From Leptospirales bacterium (lineage in GTDB: Bacteria > Spirochaetota > Leptospiria > Leptospirales > Leptonemataceae): DNA of 64,000 nt. The position numbers and the translations under genes were made by a program. Shown here one piece after another: positions 16,190 through 24,474 of this stretch (position 1 is the stretch's first letter; every line of letters starts with the position of its first letter). Below the pieces are notes generated by a model. It saw nothing but the letters and a program-made list of their open reading frames with translations, was not told the DNA's origin and searched no databases. Location of the stretch: the NCBI GenBank assembly GCA_019694685.1, contig JAIBBM010000010.1, positions 1 through 64,000 on the forward strand, in the 5' to 3' direction.

Positions 16190-18704
16190 AAAAGAAGCCA
16201 TTCACATCCCGAATCTCGTGCAGCCACACGGGTTCGCGCTGGTCATCGAAAAGTCCAGCCTGAACGTCACGCGTTCGAGCGCGAATTTCGATTCTACATC
16301 CATTGGTCCTGCGTCCCAGCTTGTGGGCAGAAGCTTGCAGAGTATTTTGCCGCCAGCAGCGCTGGCTGCGATTTCGCAAAAACTAGATTTTTCGCAGAGA
16401 AAAAGGCACGTTCTCTATGGCCTTGCGATTCCTTCCATTTCTGTCTCCAGTCTGAACGTCGCGGTCTGCGACGCGCATCGCGAAATCATTCTGGAATTCT
16501 TGCCAGGAGAAGCAGACGGAGGGGAAGAGTTCGTAGAGCTTCAGCTCAATGATATGATTCCGCGCGTGATGATGGCGCAGAGTTCGGAGGATTTTTTTCA
16601 GAGAGCGGCCATTGAATTGCGTTCACTGACCGGTTATGATCGAGTCATGGTCTACAGGTTCGATGAAGATTTCAATGGTCAGGTGATCGCAGAATCGCAC
16701 GAGCAGGGAATGGAATCTTATTTGGGCTTGCACTATCCCGCTAGCGACATTCCTGTGCAGGCGCGTGAGCTGTATCGAAAGAACATGATTCGCACGATCG
16801 TAGATGTGAGCTATGAGCCAGTTGGGATTGTTTCGCGCGATCCTGCGCCGCTCGACATGAGTTATAGTTACCTGCGAAGCGTTTCCCCCATTCATCTGGA
16901 GTACCTGAAGAACATGGGTGTGGCCGCCACACTGACAGTCTCCATCATTGTCGACAATGCGCTCTGGGGACTTGTCAGTTGTCATCATCGCACACCGTAT
17001 TTGCCTCACATGAAGCGCGTTGGCCTTGCGGAAGTTTTCGGCAATATATTTGGCGGGATGATTCAGATGCGTGAAGAGAGTGAACGCGATCGTGTGAGCG
17101 GTCGTATGCTTTCGCGTCTGGATACTGTCATGGACATTGTCATGAGCCAGGATAAGAACCAGGACGTGATGGATCTTATTGATCAAAGAAGCTTTCTGTT
17201 TCAGTCCATTTTTCCATCGGATGGATTTCTGGTGCGGACCGATTCGCAGATCGTCAGACGCCAATTCGATCTAGATGATAAGTTGCTCACCGGACTACTC
17301 GATAGACTTGCCCCGCTCATGCGGGGATCCATCTTCTATACGGATCATCTGGCGGCGGTATTGCCTGATCTTCCAGCAAAAACTCTACGAGAGTGCGCGG
17401 GGGTTATGGCTCTTCAACTCGACACCAGGCCACCAAGTCTGTGGCTCTGGCGGAGGAGCGAAAAGACCCAGACCATCACATGGGGCGGGGATCCAAATCA
17501 AAAAGTGATTTTAAATCAGCAGGGTGTCATCTCGCCGCGAAAATCATTCGAGAAATACAATCAGATCGTGACCGGCCAATCCACGCGCTGGAATTCGGCC
17601 GAACGCGATCTTCCTCGGTACCTTACTGCACAGATCTATCGATTGTTTGAGTTTTTCGAATCAAGCCATCAGCTGGAGAATCAAAAGAAGCAGATCCAGT
17701 TCATGGAGGAAGAGAAGGCCAAGCATTATCAGGAATTGATCGAGATGCTCGTCGGTGTCATTGAGCAGCGCGACGCGTACACGGCCGGTCATACTCGTCG
17801 CGTCGCAGATTATTGCGTTGCGATTGCGCAAAAGATGGGCCTTGATGAGGCCAGTGTTTCTACTCTGCGCGAAGCGGCTATTCTTCATGACATAGGAAAG
17901 GTGATCATCCCTGATTCTATTCTCCTCAAGCCCGGGCGACTCTCCTTCAAGGAATATGAACTCATCAAAGCACACTTGAGCGTCGGGTATCAGATTTTGT
18001 CGCGCATTGATTATTACAAACCGCTGGCGGAAATCATCAAACACCATCACGAGAAATTCGACGGGACAGGTTATCCCGAAGGTAAGAAAGGAGACGAAAT
18101 TCCCCTTCTTTCGCACATCATGATCGTTGCGGACGCATTTGACGCGATGACCACTAACAGAATCTATCAACCGCGCAAAACAACAGATGATGCAGTGGCG
18201 GAACTTACCACATATCGAGGCAGATGGTATCATCCGGAAGTTGTGGATGCAGCGGTTGCGGTTGCTCGCGAAATGGAAACAAGCGGCACCACTCCTTCGC
18301 AATTGCCTCTGACGCAAATGGAGAAAGAACGATTCGCTTACTTCTTTCGTGACCAGTTGACGGGCGTATACAACGGAACCTACCTCTGGATGGTGGTGAA
18401 TAATCTCATTCCAGATCAACATTGCAATTTTTGTCTCATGATTGAGCTTCGCGGAATGTCAGAGCACAACGCGCGATTTGGCTGGCACGAAGGAAATACC
18501 GTTATTCGGCGTTTCGCAGAGGCTCTTGTGAAGATGGTGCGCGAGGAGCAACTGTTTCGCGTTTTCGGGGATGATTTTGTTGTTTGTTTTGACGATCAGC
18601 CCGCGCGAGAAGCGTTCCTCAGGGCCTGGCAGCCCCTCATGATTGAATCTGTCACAGCCACCTGTCGCGTGGTGGAGCGAACTGCATTTCTTGAGATTCT
18701 TTAA
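16158..18704 (+). CDS. bphP: bacteriophytochrome with HD-GYP output and degenerate GGDEF tail
   Basis: Photosensor: Cys10 in QCEKEAIHIP is the biliverdin-attachment cysteine of bacteriophytochromes; the GAF domain has HYPASDIPVQARELY, PIHLEYLKNMGV and SCHHRTPY; the PHY tongue has PRKSF. Output: after a coiled linker (about residues 510-535) comes an HD-GYP domain with GHTRRV, LHDIGK (His577-Asp578), HHHEKFDGTGYPEG (629-642) and ADAFDAMTT, all key residues intact, predicted to hydrolyse c-di-GMP. A C-terminal GGDEF-like domain (about 715-845) has FGDDF (803-807) instead of GGDEF and is probably inactive. There is no histidine kinase domain, unlike classic BphP. It overlaps bphO and is predicted to convert red/far-red light into c-di-GMP changes. 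ATG 16158 gives 848 residues. Confidence 0.93.
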   Translation: MLTKLDLSQCEKEAIHIPNLVQPHGFALVIEKSSLNVTRSSANFDSTSIGPASQLVGRSLQSILPPAALAAISQKLDFSQRKRHVLYGLAIPSISVSSLNVAVCDAHREIILEFLPGEADGGEEFVELQLNDMIPRVMMAQSSEDFFQRAAIELRSLTGYDRVMVYRFDEDFNGQVIAESHEQGMESYLGLHYPASDIPVQARELYRKNMIRTIVDVSYEPVGIVSRDPAPLDMSYSYLRSVSPIHLEYLKNMGVAATLTVSIIVDNALWGLVSCHHRTPYLPHMKRVGLAEVFGNIFGGMIQMREESERDRVSGRMLSRLDTVMDIVMSQDKNQDVMDLIDQRSFLFQSIFPSDGFLVRTDSQIVRRQFDLDDKLLTGLLDRLAPLMRGSIFYTDHLAAVLPDLPAKTLRECAGVMALQLDTRPPSLWLWRRSEKTQTITWGGDPNQKVILNQQGVISPRKSFEKYNQIVTGQSTRWNSAERDLPRYLTAQIYRLFEFFESSHQLENQKKQIQFMEEEKAKHYQELIEMLVGVIEQRDAYTAGHTRRVADYCVAIAQKMGLDEASVSTLREAAILHDIGKVIIPDSILLKPGRLSFKEYELIKAHLSVGYQILSRIDYYKPLAEIIKHHHEKFDGTGYPEGKKGDEIPLLSHIMIVADAFDAMTTNRIYQPRKTTDDAVAELTTYRGRWYHPEVVDAAVAVAREMETSGTTPSQLPLTQMEKERFAYFFRDQLTGVYNGTYLWMVVNNLIPDQHCNFCLMIELRGMSEHNARFGWHEGNTVIRRFAEALVKMVREEQLFRVFGDDFVVCFDDQPAREAFLRAWQPLMIESVTATCRVVERTAFLEIL

Positions 18705-19811
18705 TTACATTCCAGACTCAAACCCAGTTTCGCCCGCCACTTCTCTCAGATCCGCGTCGTAGTCATACTGCAATGTTTCCGTGCTATGAGGCTTGAGAGT
18801 GACAAGCCAAACAAGAGTTTTCTCCGGGGTGGCATCCGGTTCGCGCGTGAAGTGGTAGATGGATCTGTGATCTACACCTGTGACCCGGTCTGACACAAGG
18901 CGCAGCACTTTTGTTTGGTCTGAATTGTTTGTGATCCTGTACGTGAGCTTGTGATTGAAAGGCAGAGGCTTTTTGGATGGAGTCTCCGTTATTTTGATAT
19001 CGCGAAATGTTGTGATGGAATCGTCGATCCCGGCATCGAGGGAGAAGAGCTCACCGGGTGGAACCGGCTCATCAATGGAACCGGATTCGATGCTGATCTG
19101 GTGCGATTCTACTGCGAAGCCGGTCTGAGAAAGGTCAACAGAAAATGGATTCCTGGTCTGCATCAGCACATGCACTACGTCTTTGCTCCCATAGGTGCGC
19201 CATTCACGAAGCAGAGAGTAGCTTACGTTTTTACTCTCGAGATTGTAGGCTACATTTCGACCGGGAGCCAGTTCAGTCAGGCTCAAGTTGAATGTGTGGC
19301 CTGTGATTTTCTCAAGGCTCACTGCGTTATTGAGTACGAGTGTGACGCTGCAGTTCTTGAATGTTTCTGTAGCGTTCATCGTGATGGCAGCTTCGAGTCT
19401 TAGATTCACATTCTTCGCGTCCAGGATAGAGGCGGTTAGCCTGGGGGCCCATTTGATTTCGGGCAGTCCATAGCTGAATTTCACTTCCCCTGTTCGGGCG
19501 GCTGGAATTCCAACCTGCAAATATTTTTGAACTACGTTCGGATCTTTGCCAGGTTCGGAAATCATCTGAGTCGTAAACCATTTGAGCGGCTGATCATTTT
19601 GAACAATCGCGATTCCTTGCGCTGTGGCCGGTAAACGAATCTTCAAGATGTCCGAACTCGGTGCCGCGGCCGTTCCCGAAACCACGCTTCCCCCCGCGCT
19701 ATAGATGGTGATGTTTTTTGCGGATGGAATCACTTCCGCCACTTTTACGGGGAGGGCCACGCACGTGAGGAATCCGCAGGTGGCTAGAGGCAATAGAAGG
19801 CGCTTGCGCAT
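18705..19811 (-). CDS. secreted DUF4139-like protein, unknown function
   Basis: The 368-residue product has an N-terminal signal (MRKRLLLPLATCGFLTCVAL) and is otherwise rich in beta structure. Features such as GEVKFSYGLPEIKWAPRLTA, LVLNNAVSLEKITGHTF and a C-terminal segment KTLVWLVTLKPHSTETLQYD recall the DUF4139/mucoidy-inhibitor type of protein, where a WxPxY/L motif and immunoglobulin-like beta domains are typical. The assignment is tentative. It converges on the phytochrome gene with no intergenic base (stops at 18704 and 18705), so no terminator separates them. Probably periplasmic or exposed. Confidence 0.65.
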   Translation of the reverse strand: MRKRLLLPLATCGFLTCVALPVKVAEVIPSAKNITIYSAGGSVVSGTAAAPSSDILKIRLPATAQGIAIVQNDQPLKWFTTQMISEPGKDPNVVQKYLQVGIPAARTGEVKFSYGLPEIKWAPRLTASILDAKNVNLRLEAAITMNATETFKNCSVTLVLNNAVSLEKITGHTFNLSLTELAPGRNVAYNLESKNVSYSLLREWRTYGSKDVVHVLMQTRNPFSVDLSQTGFAVESHQISIESGSIDEPVPPGELFSLDAGIDDSITTFRDIKITETPSKKPLPFNHKLTYRITNNSDQTKVLRLVSDRVTGVDHRSIYHFTREPDATPEKTLVWLVTLKPHSTETLQYDYDADLREVAGETGFESGM

Positions 19812-19924
19812 AACGTGATTTCGCGATCACGCGAGATCCGAGTCAACAAATTCTGACTGTTTTGATCGTTCGCATTGTGATATATTGAATTGACTGCTGT
19901 AGTCCAGGTTCGGCCATCTCATGG

Positions 19925-20881
19925 ATGGCTACGAACTATGTGCGCTTTCGCTTTCGCTCTTCGGTGGACTGGGGGCTTCTGGGTGAGGAGGGCAGGATCG
20001 CGCCCCTTCGCGCAGGTGACCTGAGCACTCGCGCCTTTCTTGATTTTCTCAGACGCAAGAAGAGACCCGCGCCACGGTTTACGACTACCGTGAGGGAAGT
20101 AGCTATTCTTTCCCCCATTTCTGCTCCTGCTCAAATCATCTGCCAGGGAGCCAACTACAGGCAGCATATGATCGAGTCCGGACTCAATCCCGATCAAAAA
20201 AGATACAACATGTTTTTCACCAAGTCGGATGCGTCTCTTTCTCCACCGATCGGCAACGTGATTCGCCCTTCCCATGTTCGTTTGCTCGATTACGAGCTTG
20301 AGCTCGGGCTTGTGTTCGGTAGATCGATAGATCACCCGATCGAGGTGAATGCTCAGAATCTTTCTAGATATGTAGCGGCGATCTTTATGGCGAATGACGT
20401 ATCCGCCAGAGACATTCAATTGCCCCAGATGCAGTGGTACAAGGGAAAATCGTACAGAACTTTTTTGCCGGCCGGTCCCGTCCTTGCGGTGCTTTCGCAA
20501 GCTGACTTTGCGAAGCTGGATTTGCTGGAGCTCCTTCTTTCCGTCAACGGAGAGATTCGCCAGAAAGACCGGGCATCCAATCTGGTTTTCAAGCCAGCAG
20601 AGACGATCACTGAGCTGTCTCAGTTCTGCAACGTATCTCCGGGGGACGTGCTTTTAACAGGTACTCCATCTGGTTGCGCTCTTCGCGTGCCCGGCCAATG
20701 GCAGCAGAGAATAGCGAGTTTACTCTCTGAACCGAAAAAGTGGGAATTGTTCCTGCGTGGGCAATTGAAGAGACGCGAGTATCTAAAGCCAGGGGATCAG
20801 GTAGAGTCGAGCATTCGCACTACAGATGGATCGATCGATCTGGGTGTGCAGAGATGGAAGGTCGTCCAGGACCAGCTGTGA
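19925..20881 (+). CDS. fumarylacetoacetate hydrolase (FAH) family protein
   Basis: The core [15 protein letters not shown], then [17 protein letters not shown] with the metal-binding Glu-x-Glu, the segment [20 protein letters not shown] with a conserved Asp, and [19 protein letters not shown] are the hallmarks of FAH-family enzymes. These cleave or decarboxylate/hydrate 2-oxo acids (acylpyruvate hydrolase, 2-hydroxyhepta-2,4-diene-1,7-dioate isomerase, oxaloacetate tautomerase). The exact reaction cannot be read. At 318 residues it is slightly longer than usual, with an insert near residues 255-285. It is monocistronic: divergent from the DUF4139-like gene and followed by a stem-loop before the convergent nitroreductase. 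Confidence 0.9.
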   Translation: MATNYVRFRFRSSVDWGLLGEEGRIAPLRAGDLSTRAFLDFLRRKKRPAPRFTTTVREVAILSPISAPAQIICQGANYRQHMIESGLNPDQKRYNMFFTKSDASLSPPIGNVIRPSHVRLLDYELELGLVFGRSIDHPIEVNAQNLSRYVAAIFMANDVSARDIQLPQMQWYKGKSYRTFLPAGPVLAVLSQADFAKLDLLELLLSVNGEIRQKDRASNLVFKPAETITELSQFCNVSPGDVLLTGTPSGCALRVPGQWQQRIASLLSEPKKWELFLRGQLKRREYLKPGDQVESSIRTTDGSIDLGVQRWKVVQDQL

Positions 20882-20882
20882 G

Positions 20883-20900
20883 ACCGCCTGTGACGGCGGT
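20883..20900 (+). terminator. possible weak terminator stem-loop
   Basis: ACCGCC and GGCGGT form a perfect 6-bp GC-rich stem with a 6-base loop directly after the FAH stop, between convergent genes. Only TTCTCC follows, so the T-tract is poor and the call is tentative. Confidence 0.4.
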
Positions 20901-20924
20901 TCTCCTCAGCAGTAAACCTCAATA

Positions 20925-21608
20925 CTAAAGAATCTGAAGTATTTCAGACGCAGGTGCTCTCTGAGACTTGAAGTGATTTGCAGGCTCGGACGGATCTGCC
21001 TTCCCAATAGACATGCCAACTACCAGAGTATACTCCGCTCCCACTCCTGTATGCTTTCGCACTATGTCCGGCCATGCAGCGAGTGCAGCCTGCAGGATGC
21101 TTTCGTATCCGTGTGAGCGCACAACCAGTGTTAGGTGACCAAAGAACACTCCCAGATCAAGAATCGTCCACTCTCTAAGACCGGCAGGAATGAAGGCAAA
21201 CAGCATGACCGGAGCGCCAAAGCCATTGAAATTGCGAAGAGTTTGCTTCTCGCGTGCTTCTTTGTCCTTTCTGTCTATTCCAAGTTGCGCGAAGAACGCC
21301 ACAGCAAGATCCATCATCCGGCGGCGAATGCTTGAGGGATAGCCTGTCTCATAGGGGATTTCAGCGGCAGGCTCGGCTCCGCTTCTGGCGCGTTCTATTA
21401 GATCACGACACAGTGCCTCCTTCTTCTCTCCAGTCAGAGCAACGATCTTATAGCTCTGCGCATTCTTCCAGCTAGGCGCTCGCTCTGCCAGCTCTATCAT
21501 CTTTTCGATTTCTGTTCTGTCTATGCCATCGGGCAGAAAGCCGCGGCAACTGTATCTTTCCTCAATGAGGGATTCCAGGCTTTTAGTGCTTGCCATTGTT
21601 TGGGTCAT
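20925..21608 (-). CDS. nitroreductase-family flavoprotein
   Basis: The 227-residue protein shows the family N-terminus ERYSCRGFLPDGIDRTEIEK and then MIELAERAPSWKNAQSYKIV (FMN-binding Arg and Ser/Asn region), plus LGVFFGHLTLVVRSHGYESI in the second half. Such enzymes reduce nitroaromatics, quinones or flavins with NAD(P)H and FMN. I start at ATG 21608, preceded by AGGAG; the frame is open upstream to 21665 but that part covers the operator. The divergent TetR gene and the palindrome at 21621-21634, just before this start, indicate repression by that regulator, as for NemR- or FrmR-like electrophile responses (inference). Confidence 0.9.
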   Translation of the reverse strand: MTQTMASTKSLESLIEERYSCRGFLPDGIDRTEIEKMIELAERAPSWKNAQSYKIVALTGEKKEALCRDLIERARSGAEPAAEIPYETGYPSSIRRRMMDLAVAFFAQLGIDRKDKEAREKQTLRNFNGFGAPVMLFAFIPAGLREWTILDLGVFFGHLTLVVRSHGYESILQAALAAWPDIVRKHTGVGAEYTLVVGMSIGKADPSEPANHFKSQRAPASEILQIL

Positions 21609-21620
21609 ATTCTCTCCTGT

Positions 21621-21634
21621 ACCAACCGGTCGGT
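21621..21634. promoter_or_regulatory. TetR-type operator between nitroreductase and TetR genes
   Basis: ACCAACCGGTCGGT is a 14-base palindrome with a single mismatched pair and an ACCGGT centre, typical of TetR/AcrR-family operators. It lies 12 bases upstream of the nitroreductase ATG and about 75 bases from the divergent regulator start, so binding should block nitroreductase transcription and perhaps the regulator's own. Confidence 0.65.
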
Positions 21635-21707
21635 CCACGATGGGGACGTGTTCTGAATCTGGCAAGAAGAAAGTTGTGCGGGTGAGAGGGAAGGGAGAGA
21701 TGCGCAG

Positions 21708-22301
21708 GTGAGCGAAGTGCAGAAGGACAGCAGGCAGAAGCTGATCGATTCGGCCGTGGAGCTATTCTATAGGGACGGCTATCGCACTGGGCTTTCGGAT
21801 ATATTGCGAACGGCAGGGCTCAACAAGTCTACTTTCTATCACTATTTCGAATCCAAAGAGGCGCTCGTGCTGGAGGCTCTTACCCTGAGGAGCGAATCGG
21901 AGCACAAATTCCTGAGAGATCTGGCCGCCAAGAAAAAGGATCTGGGAACTTTCCTCAGTAGTTGGGTCCAAACTGTGACCAGGGCTGCCCGGTCTGGAAA
22001 GTTTGTTGGATGTCCCCTGGCCGCGTTCGCTTATCAGCTTTCCGAGGCAGAGGCGAAAGTGTACGGGGACAGGCTCGCTCTCACGACTCATCGTTGGCTC
22101 GGAGATGTAGTCCAGCTGATTGAATCTTTGAAGAAGGCAGGCAGCCTTTCGGCCACTCTGGATGCGGAGGCTCTGGGAATGCGAATCCTGACTGCTTATG
22201 AGGGAGCTGTGACCATGTGGAGACTGACCAGATCGGACCACCACTGGACTCATTTGAAGCAGGAGTTCGCTCGGATCGCACGCGATGCCGTGGAGACATA
22301 A
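21708..22301 (+). CDS. TetR/AcrR-family transcriptional regulator
   Basis: The N-terminal DNA-binding domain reads RQKLIDSAVELFYRDGYRTG, then LSDILRTAGLNKSTFYHYFE and SKEALVLEAL, a textbook TetR helix-turn-helix (residues about 8-55). The C-terminal ligand domain contains KFVGCPLAAFAYQLSEAEAK, the pattern seen in TetR proteins of the YxaF/LmrA or NemR-like groups, with one cysteine (GCPL) that could sense electrophiles. The GTG at 21708 is the start. Its divergent nitroreductase neighbour and the palindrome between them point to local control; the second palindrome at 22376 downstream may be another target or belong to a different regulator. Confidence 0.92.
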   Translation: MSEVQKDSRQKLIDSAVELFYRDGYRTGLSDILRTAGLNKSTFYHYFESKEALVLEALTLRSESEHKFLRDLAAKKKDLGTFLSSWVQTVTRAARSGKFVGCPLAAFAYQLSEAEAKVYGDRLALTTHRWLGDVVQLIESLKKAGSLSATLDAEALGMRILTAYEGAVTMWRLTRSDHHWTHLKQEFARIARDAVET

Positions 22302-22374
22302 TCGGTTTAACGTGAAACGGCGAATAACGTTGGAATTTCGCATTTCAGTCTTATGTCTCTTATGATTTCATTTT

Positions 22375-22388
22375 TTGACACAGTGTCA
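22375..22388. promoter_or_regulatory. palindrome overlapping a -35-like TTGACA upstream of the SGNH gene
   Basis: TGACACAGTGTCA (22376-22388) is a perfect 6-base inverted repeat around one base and contains the TTGACA at 22375-22380. No good -10 is visible at 17 bases. The layout suggests an operator on the promoter of the downstream secreted hydrolase. Confidence 0.45.
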
Positions 22389-22465
22389 TTGAAAAAGAAT
22401 TGATGATCCGGATAGGGGATGCTAGAAGTGGGCATCCGATCCGTTGGATCGTGTGGGGGGAAAAT

Positions 22466-23728
22466 TTGAAAAGAATCCTGGGCATTCTTGCGCTCTTTGC
22501 GCTGGTCACACCAGCCTTCGCGCAAACATCATTGTCATCGCTCTTTCAGAAGCCAGGAGCCATTGGAGACTCTCTGTCTCAAGGTTTCTTCGGTGTAACT
22601 GTAGAGCAAAAAACTCAAGACTGGGCCTATCCAGTTCTCGTTTCTAAGCAGGCAGGCTCCAATCTGTCTTACAACGTTCTGAAAGGTCCTTATGTAAACC
22701 TGGAAGACGTTTTGAAAGGGGATTGCGGTCCCATCTGCATCGCATCTGCGATCATAGGTGGAAACGGAAGCACTGTCGCTCTCCCGACTCATGCCGGGAT
22801 CACAGGAGCAGACTACACAGACGCTCTCTATAAAAGCGGTCAGTGCCAGGACATCCGTGCTACCAAGCAGGTAAAAGAATGGTACTGGGCCACCTGGTAC
22901 TGGTACACATATCGCTGGATCACAGTGGCGGATTGCCAGGAACCAGACAAGTTCTTCCGCTTTGGTCTGCGCGATGCAGGCACTCAAATCCAGATTATGG
23001 AAAAAGTGCGTCCTACATTCGCATTCGCGGCAGTGGGCGCTAACCACGTACTCTGTACTGCCCTCGGGACAAGCCTTGCTTGTCTGGACGAGCCACGCTT
23101 CAAGCGCGACGTTGCAGAATCATTTAGACGCCTCAAGGCGATGGGTTCTCTGAAAGGTGGAGTGATTTTCTCTGTTCCAGACGTGACTACAATTGCGTAC
23201 CTCGAAAGATGGAATGATCCTTCCGGCCGCGCGAATTACTCCGGTCTCAAACCTTTCTATCGCGGAACTGTTTCCAGTCCGGATCAGGTTCTTGACGCAG
23301 GAGAAATCGCGACTGTTCAGAAGTTCCTTGCTATGGAAAACACAGAGCTTCGCAATCAGGCAACTGGTGCGAATTTCGCATTCACGGATGCGAAGGCTCT
23401 CTTCGACGACATCAAAGCAAATGGTCGGGTGCTCAAAAGCTCAAGCGGCTACTCTCCAGGAAACGGACAGGCCATGTGGCCACTTCCTGGTAGACCAGGT
23501 CTCTTTGGTCTAGATGGAGTTCATCCAAATCGTTACGGTCATTCCATTATGGCAAACGAGTTGATTCTCGCGATCAACAAGCAATACGGAGTGGCAATTC
23601 CTAAAGTGGATGAATACTCTGCATGGTACTACGATTCTCTCAATCGCAGCCCTGTGGATCTCAAGAACTTCCTTACGAATTCTATCTTCGGTCAGGTGAT
23701 TACCTGGATCGTAGACACATTCATGTGA
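22466..23728 (+). CDS. secreted SGNH/GDSL-family hydrolase
   Basis: TTG 22466 follows a GGGGGG ribosome-binding site and yields a clean signal peptide (MKRILGILALFALVTPAFAQ); the frame is open to an ATG-start at 22400, which would give a charged leader instead. The mature 400-residue protein has the SGNH blocks: block I GAIGDSLSQG (Ser36), a block III-like VGANHVL, and block V DGVHPNRYGH (Asp350, His353). Such enzymes are esterases, lipases or glycan deacetylases in the periplasm or outside. A long insertion rich in Trp and Tyr (EWYWATWYWYTYRW, about residues 135-150) is unusual. A strong terminator follows. Confidence 0.82.
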   Translation: MKRILGILALFALVTPAFAQTSLSSLFQKPGAIGDSLSQGFFGVTVEQKTQDWAYPVLVSKQAGSNLSYNVLKGPYVNLEDVLKGDCGPICIASAIIGGNGSTVALPTHAGITGADYTDALYKSGQCQDIRATKQVKEWYWATWYWYTYRWITVADCQEPDKFFRFGLRDAGTQIQIMEKVRPTFAFAAVGANHVLCTALGTSLACLDEPRFKRDVAESFRRLKAMGSLKGGVIFSVPDVTTIAYLERWNDPSGRANYSGLKPFYRGTVSSPDQVLDAGEIATVQKFLAMENTELRNQATGANFAFTDAKALFDDIKANGRVLKSSSGYSPGNGQAMWPLPGRPGLFGLDGVHPNRYGHSIMANELILAINKQYGVAIPKVDEYSAWYYDSLNRSPVDLKNFLTNSIFGQVITWIVDTFM

Positions 23729-23748
23729 TCTGAAAATTGATCACAGAA

Positions 23749-23779
23749 AAACCCGGGGCCAACGCTCCGGGTTTTTTTT
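23749..23779 (+). terminator. Rho-independent terminator after the SGNH gene
   Basis: AACCCGG pairs with CCGGGTT around a 10-base loop, and the 3' arm runs into eight T residues. It lies about 20 bases after the stop. Confidence 0.9.
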
Positions 23780-23820
23780 CGCTCTTGTCAACAAAGCACT
23801 GTTCCTTCCAATGAGGTAAT

Positions 23821-24474
23821 ATGAATCGCAACGCAATCATTGCACTCGTGGCTCTCGTAGGAGTCATCCTTGTCGCAGTCATCATCTATATGGCTACAGG
23901 CCGCGGAAATCAACAGGCCGGAACTCCTGGTGGGCCAGGCGGAGAGACTGTATTTAAAGATCTTTATCCTGACGCGCCCAACCCTGCAGAAGATCCAGAA
24001 CTCGCAGAACAGATTAAGAATCTGTGGCCGGATGTTGCGAAAGCAAAACCGGATCGTGACGCGATTCGCCGCGAATGGCAGGACTTTGCAAAAAAATATC
24101 CCAACAATATCTACATACCGGATGAGTTCAAAGGAACGTTAAGCGAAGTTGAAGCACAGGATCGCAGAAAGACTCTCGATACAGTGACTGCAGTGGAAAC
24201 TAAATTCGCAAATATGCGAGCGGAAGCAAAGAAAGCGAATCCAGGTCAGGACGGACCACCCGCACCTCCGAATTCCAATGTAGCGCCAGCAGAGCAAAGA
24301 GTGTATTTCGATTATAAGATCCGCGAAATTGAATCGCGCATTCAGCTTGTAGAGTACATGCTTTCCAATGGCAGCCCGGATGCGGCGCAGAAGGCTTCCG
24401 CGCAAAAAGAAATGGCACAGTGGAGCAAGGAGCTTGAGAATTATAAGAAGCTCAAGCAATCCATTCCAAACTGA
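23821..24474 (+). CDS. single-pass membrane protein, unknown function
   Basis: The 217-residue product starts with one transmembrane helix (residues 4-26, IIALVALVGVILVAVIIYMA), a Gly/Pro/Gln linker, then a charged, helical domain rich in Lys, Glu and Asp. A second Pro-rich linker (GQDGPPAPPNSNVAPAE) separates two helical halves. I recognise no family. It ends in TGATG, overlapping the next gene by one base, so it is translationally coupled to the HEAT-repeat lipoprotein and probably works with it in the periplasm. Confidence 0.68.
   Translation: MNRNAIIALVALVGVILVAVIIYMATGRGNQQAGTPGGPGGETVFKDLYPDAPNPAEDPELAEQIKNLWPDVAKAKPDRDAIRREWQDFAKKYPNNIYIPDEFKGTLSEVEAQDRRKTLDTVTAVETKFANMRAEAKKANPGQDGPPAPPNSNVAPAEQRVYFDYKIREIESRIQLVEYMLSNGSPDAAQKASAQKEMAQWSKELENYKKLKQSIPN

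Noticed and set aside
16623..17264. A 213-codon minus-strand open frame
   Set aside because: Antisense to the GAF/PHY part of the phytochrome gene and without recognisable features.
17661..18422. A 253-codon minus-strand open frame
   Set aside because: Antisense to the intact HD-GYP region of the phytochrome; no recognisable protein.
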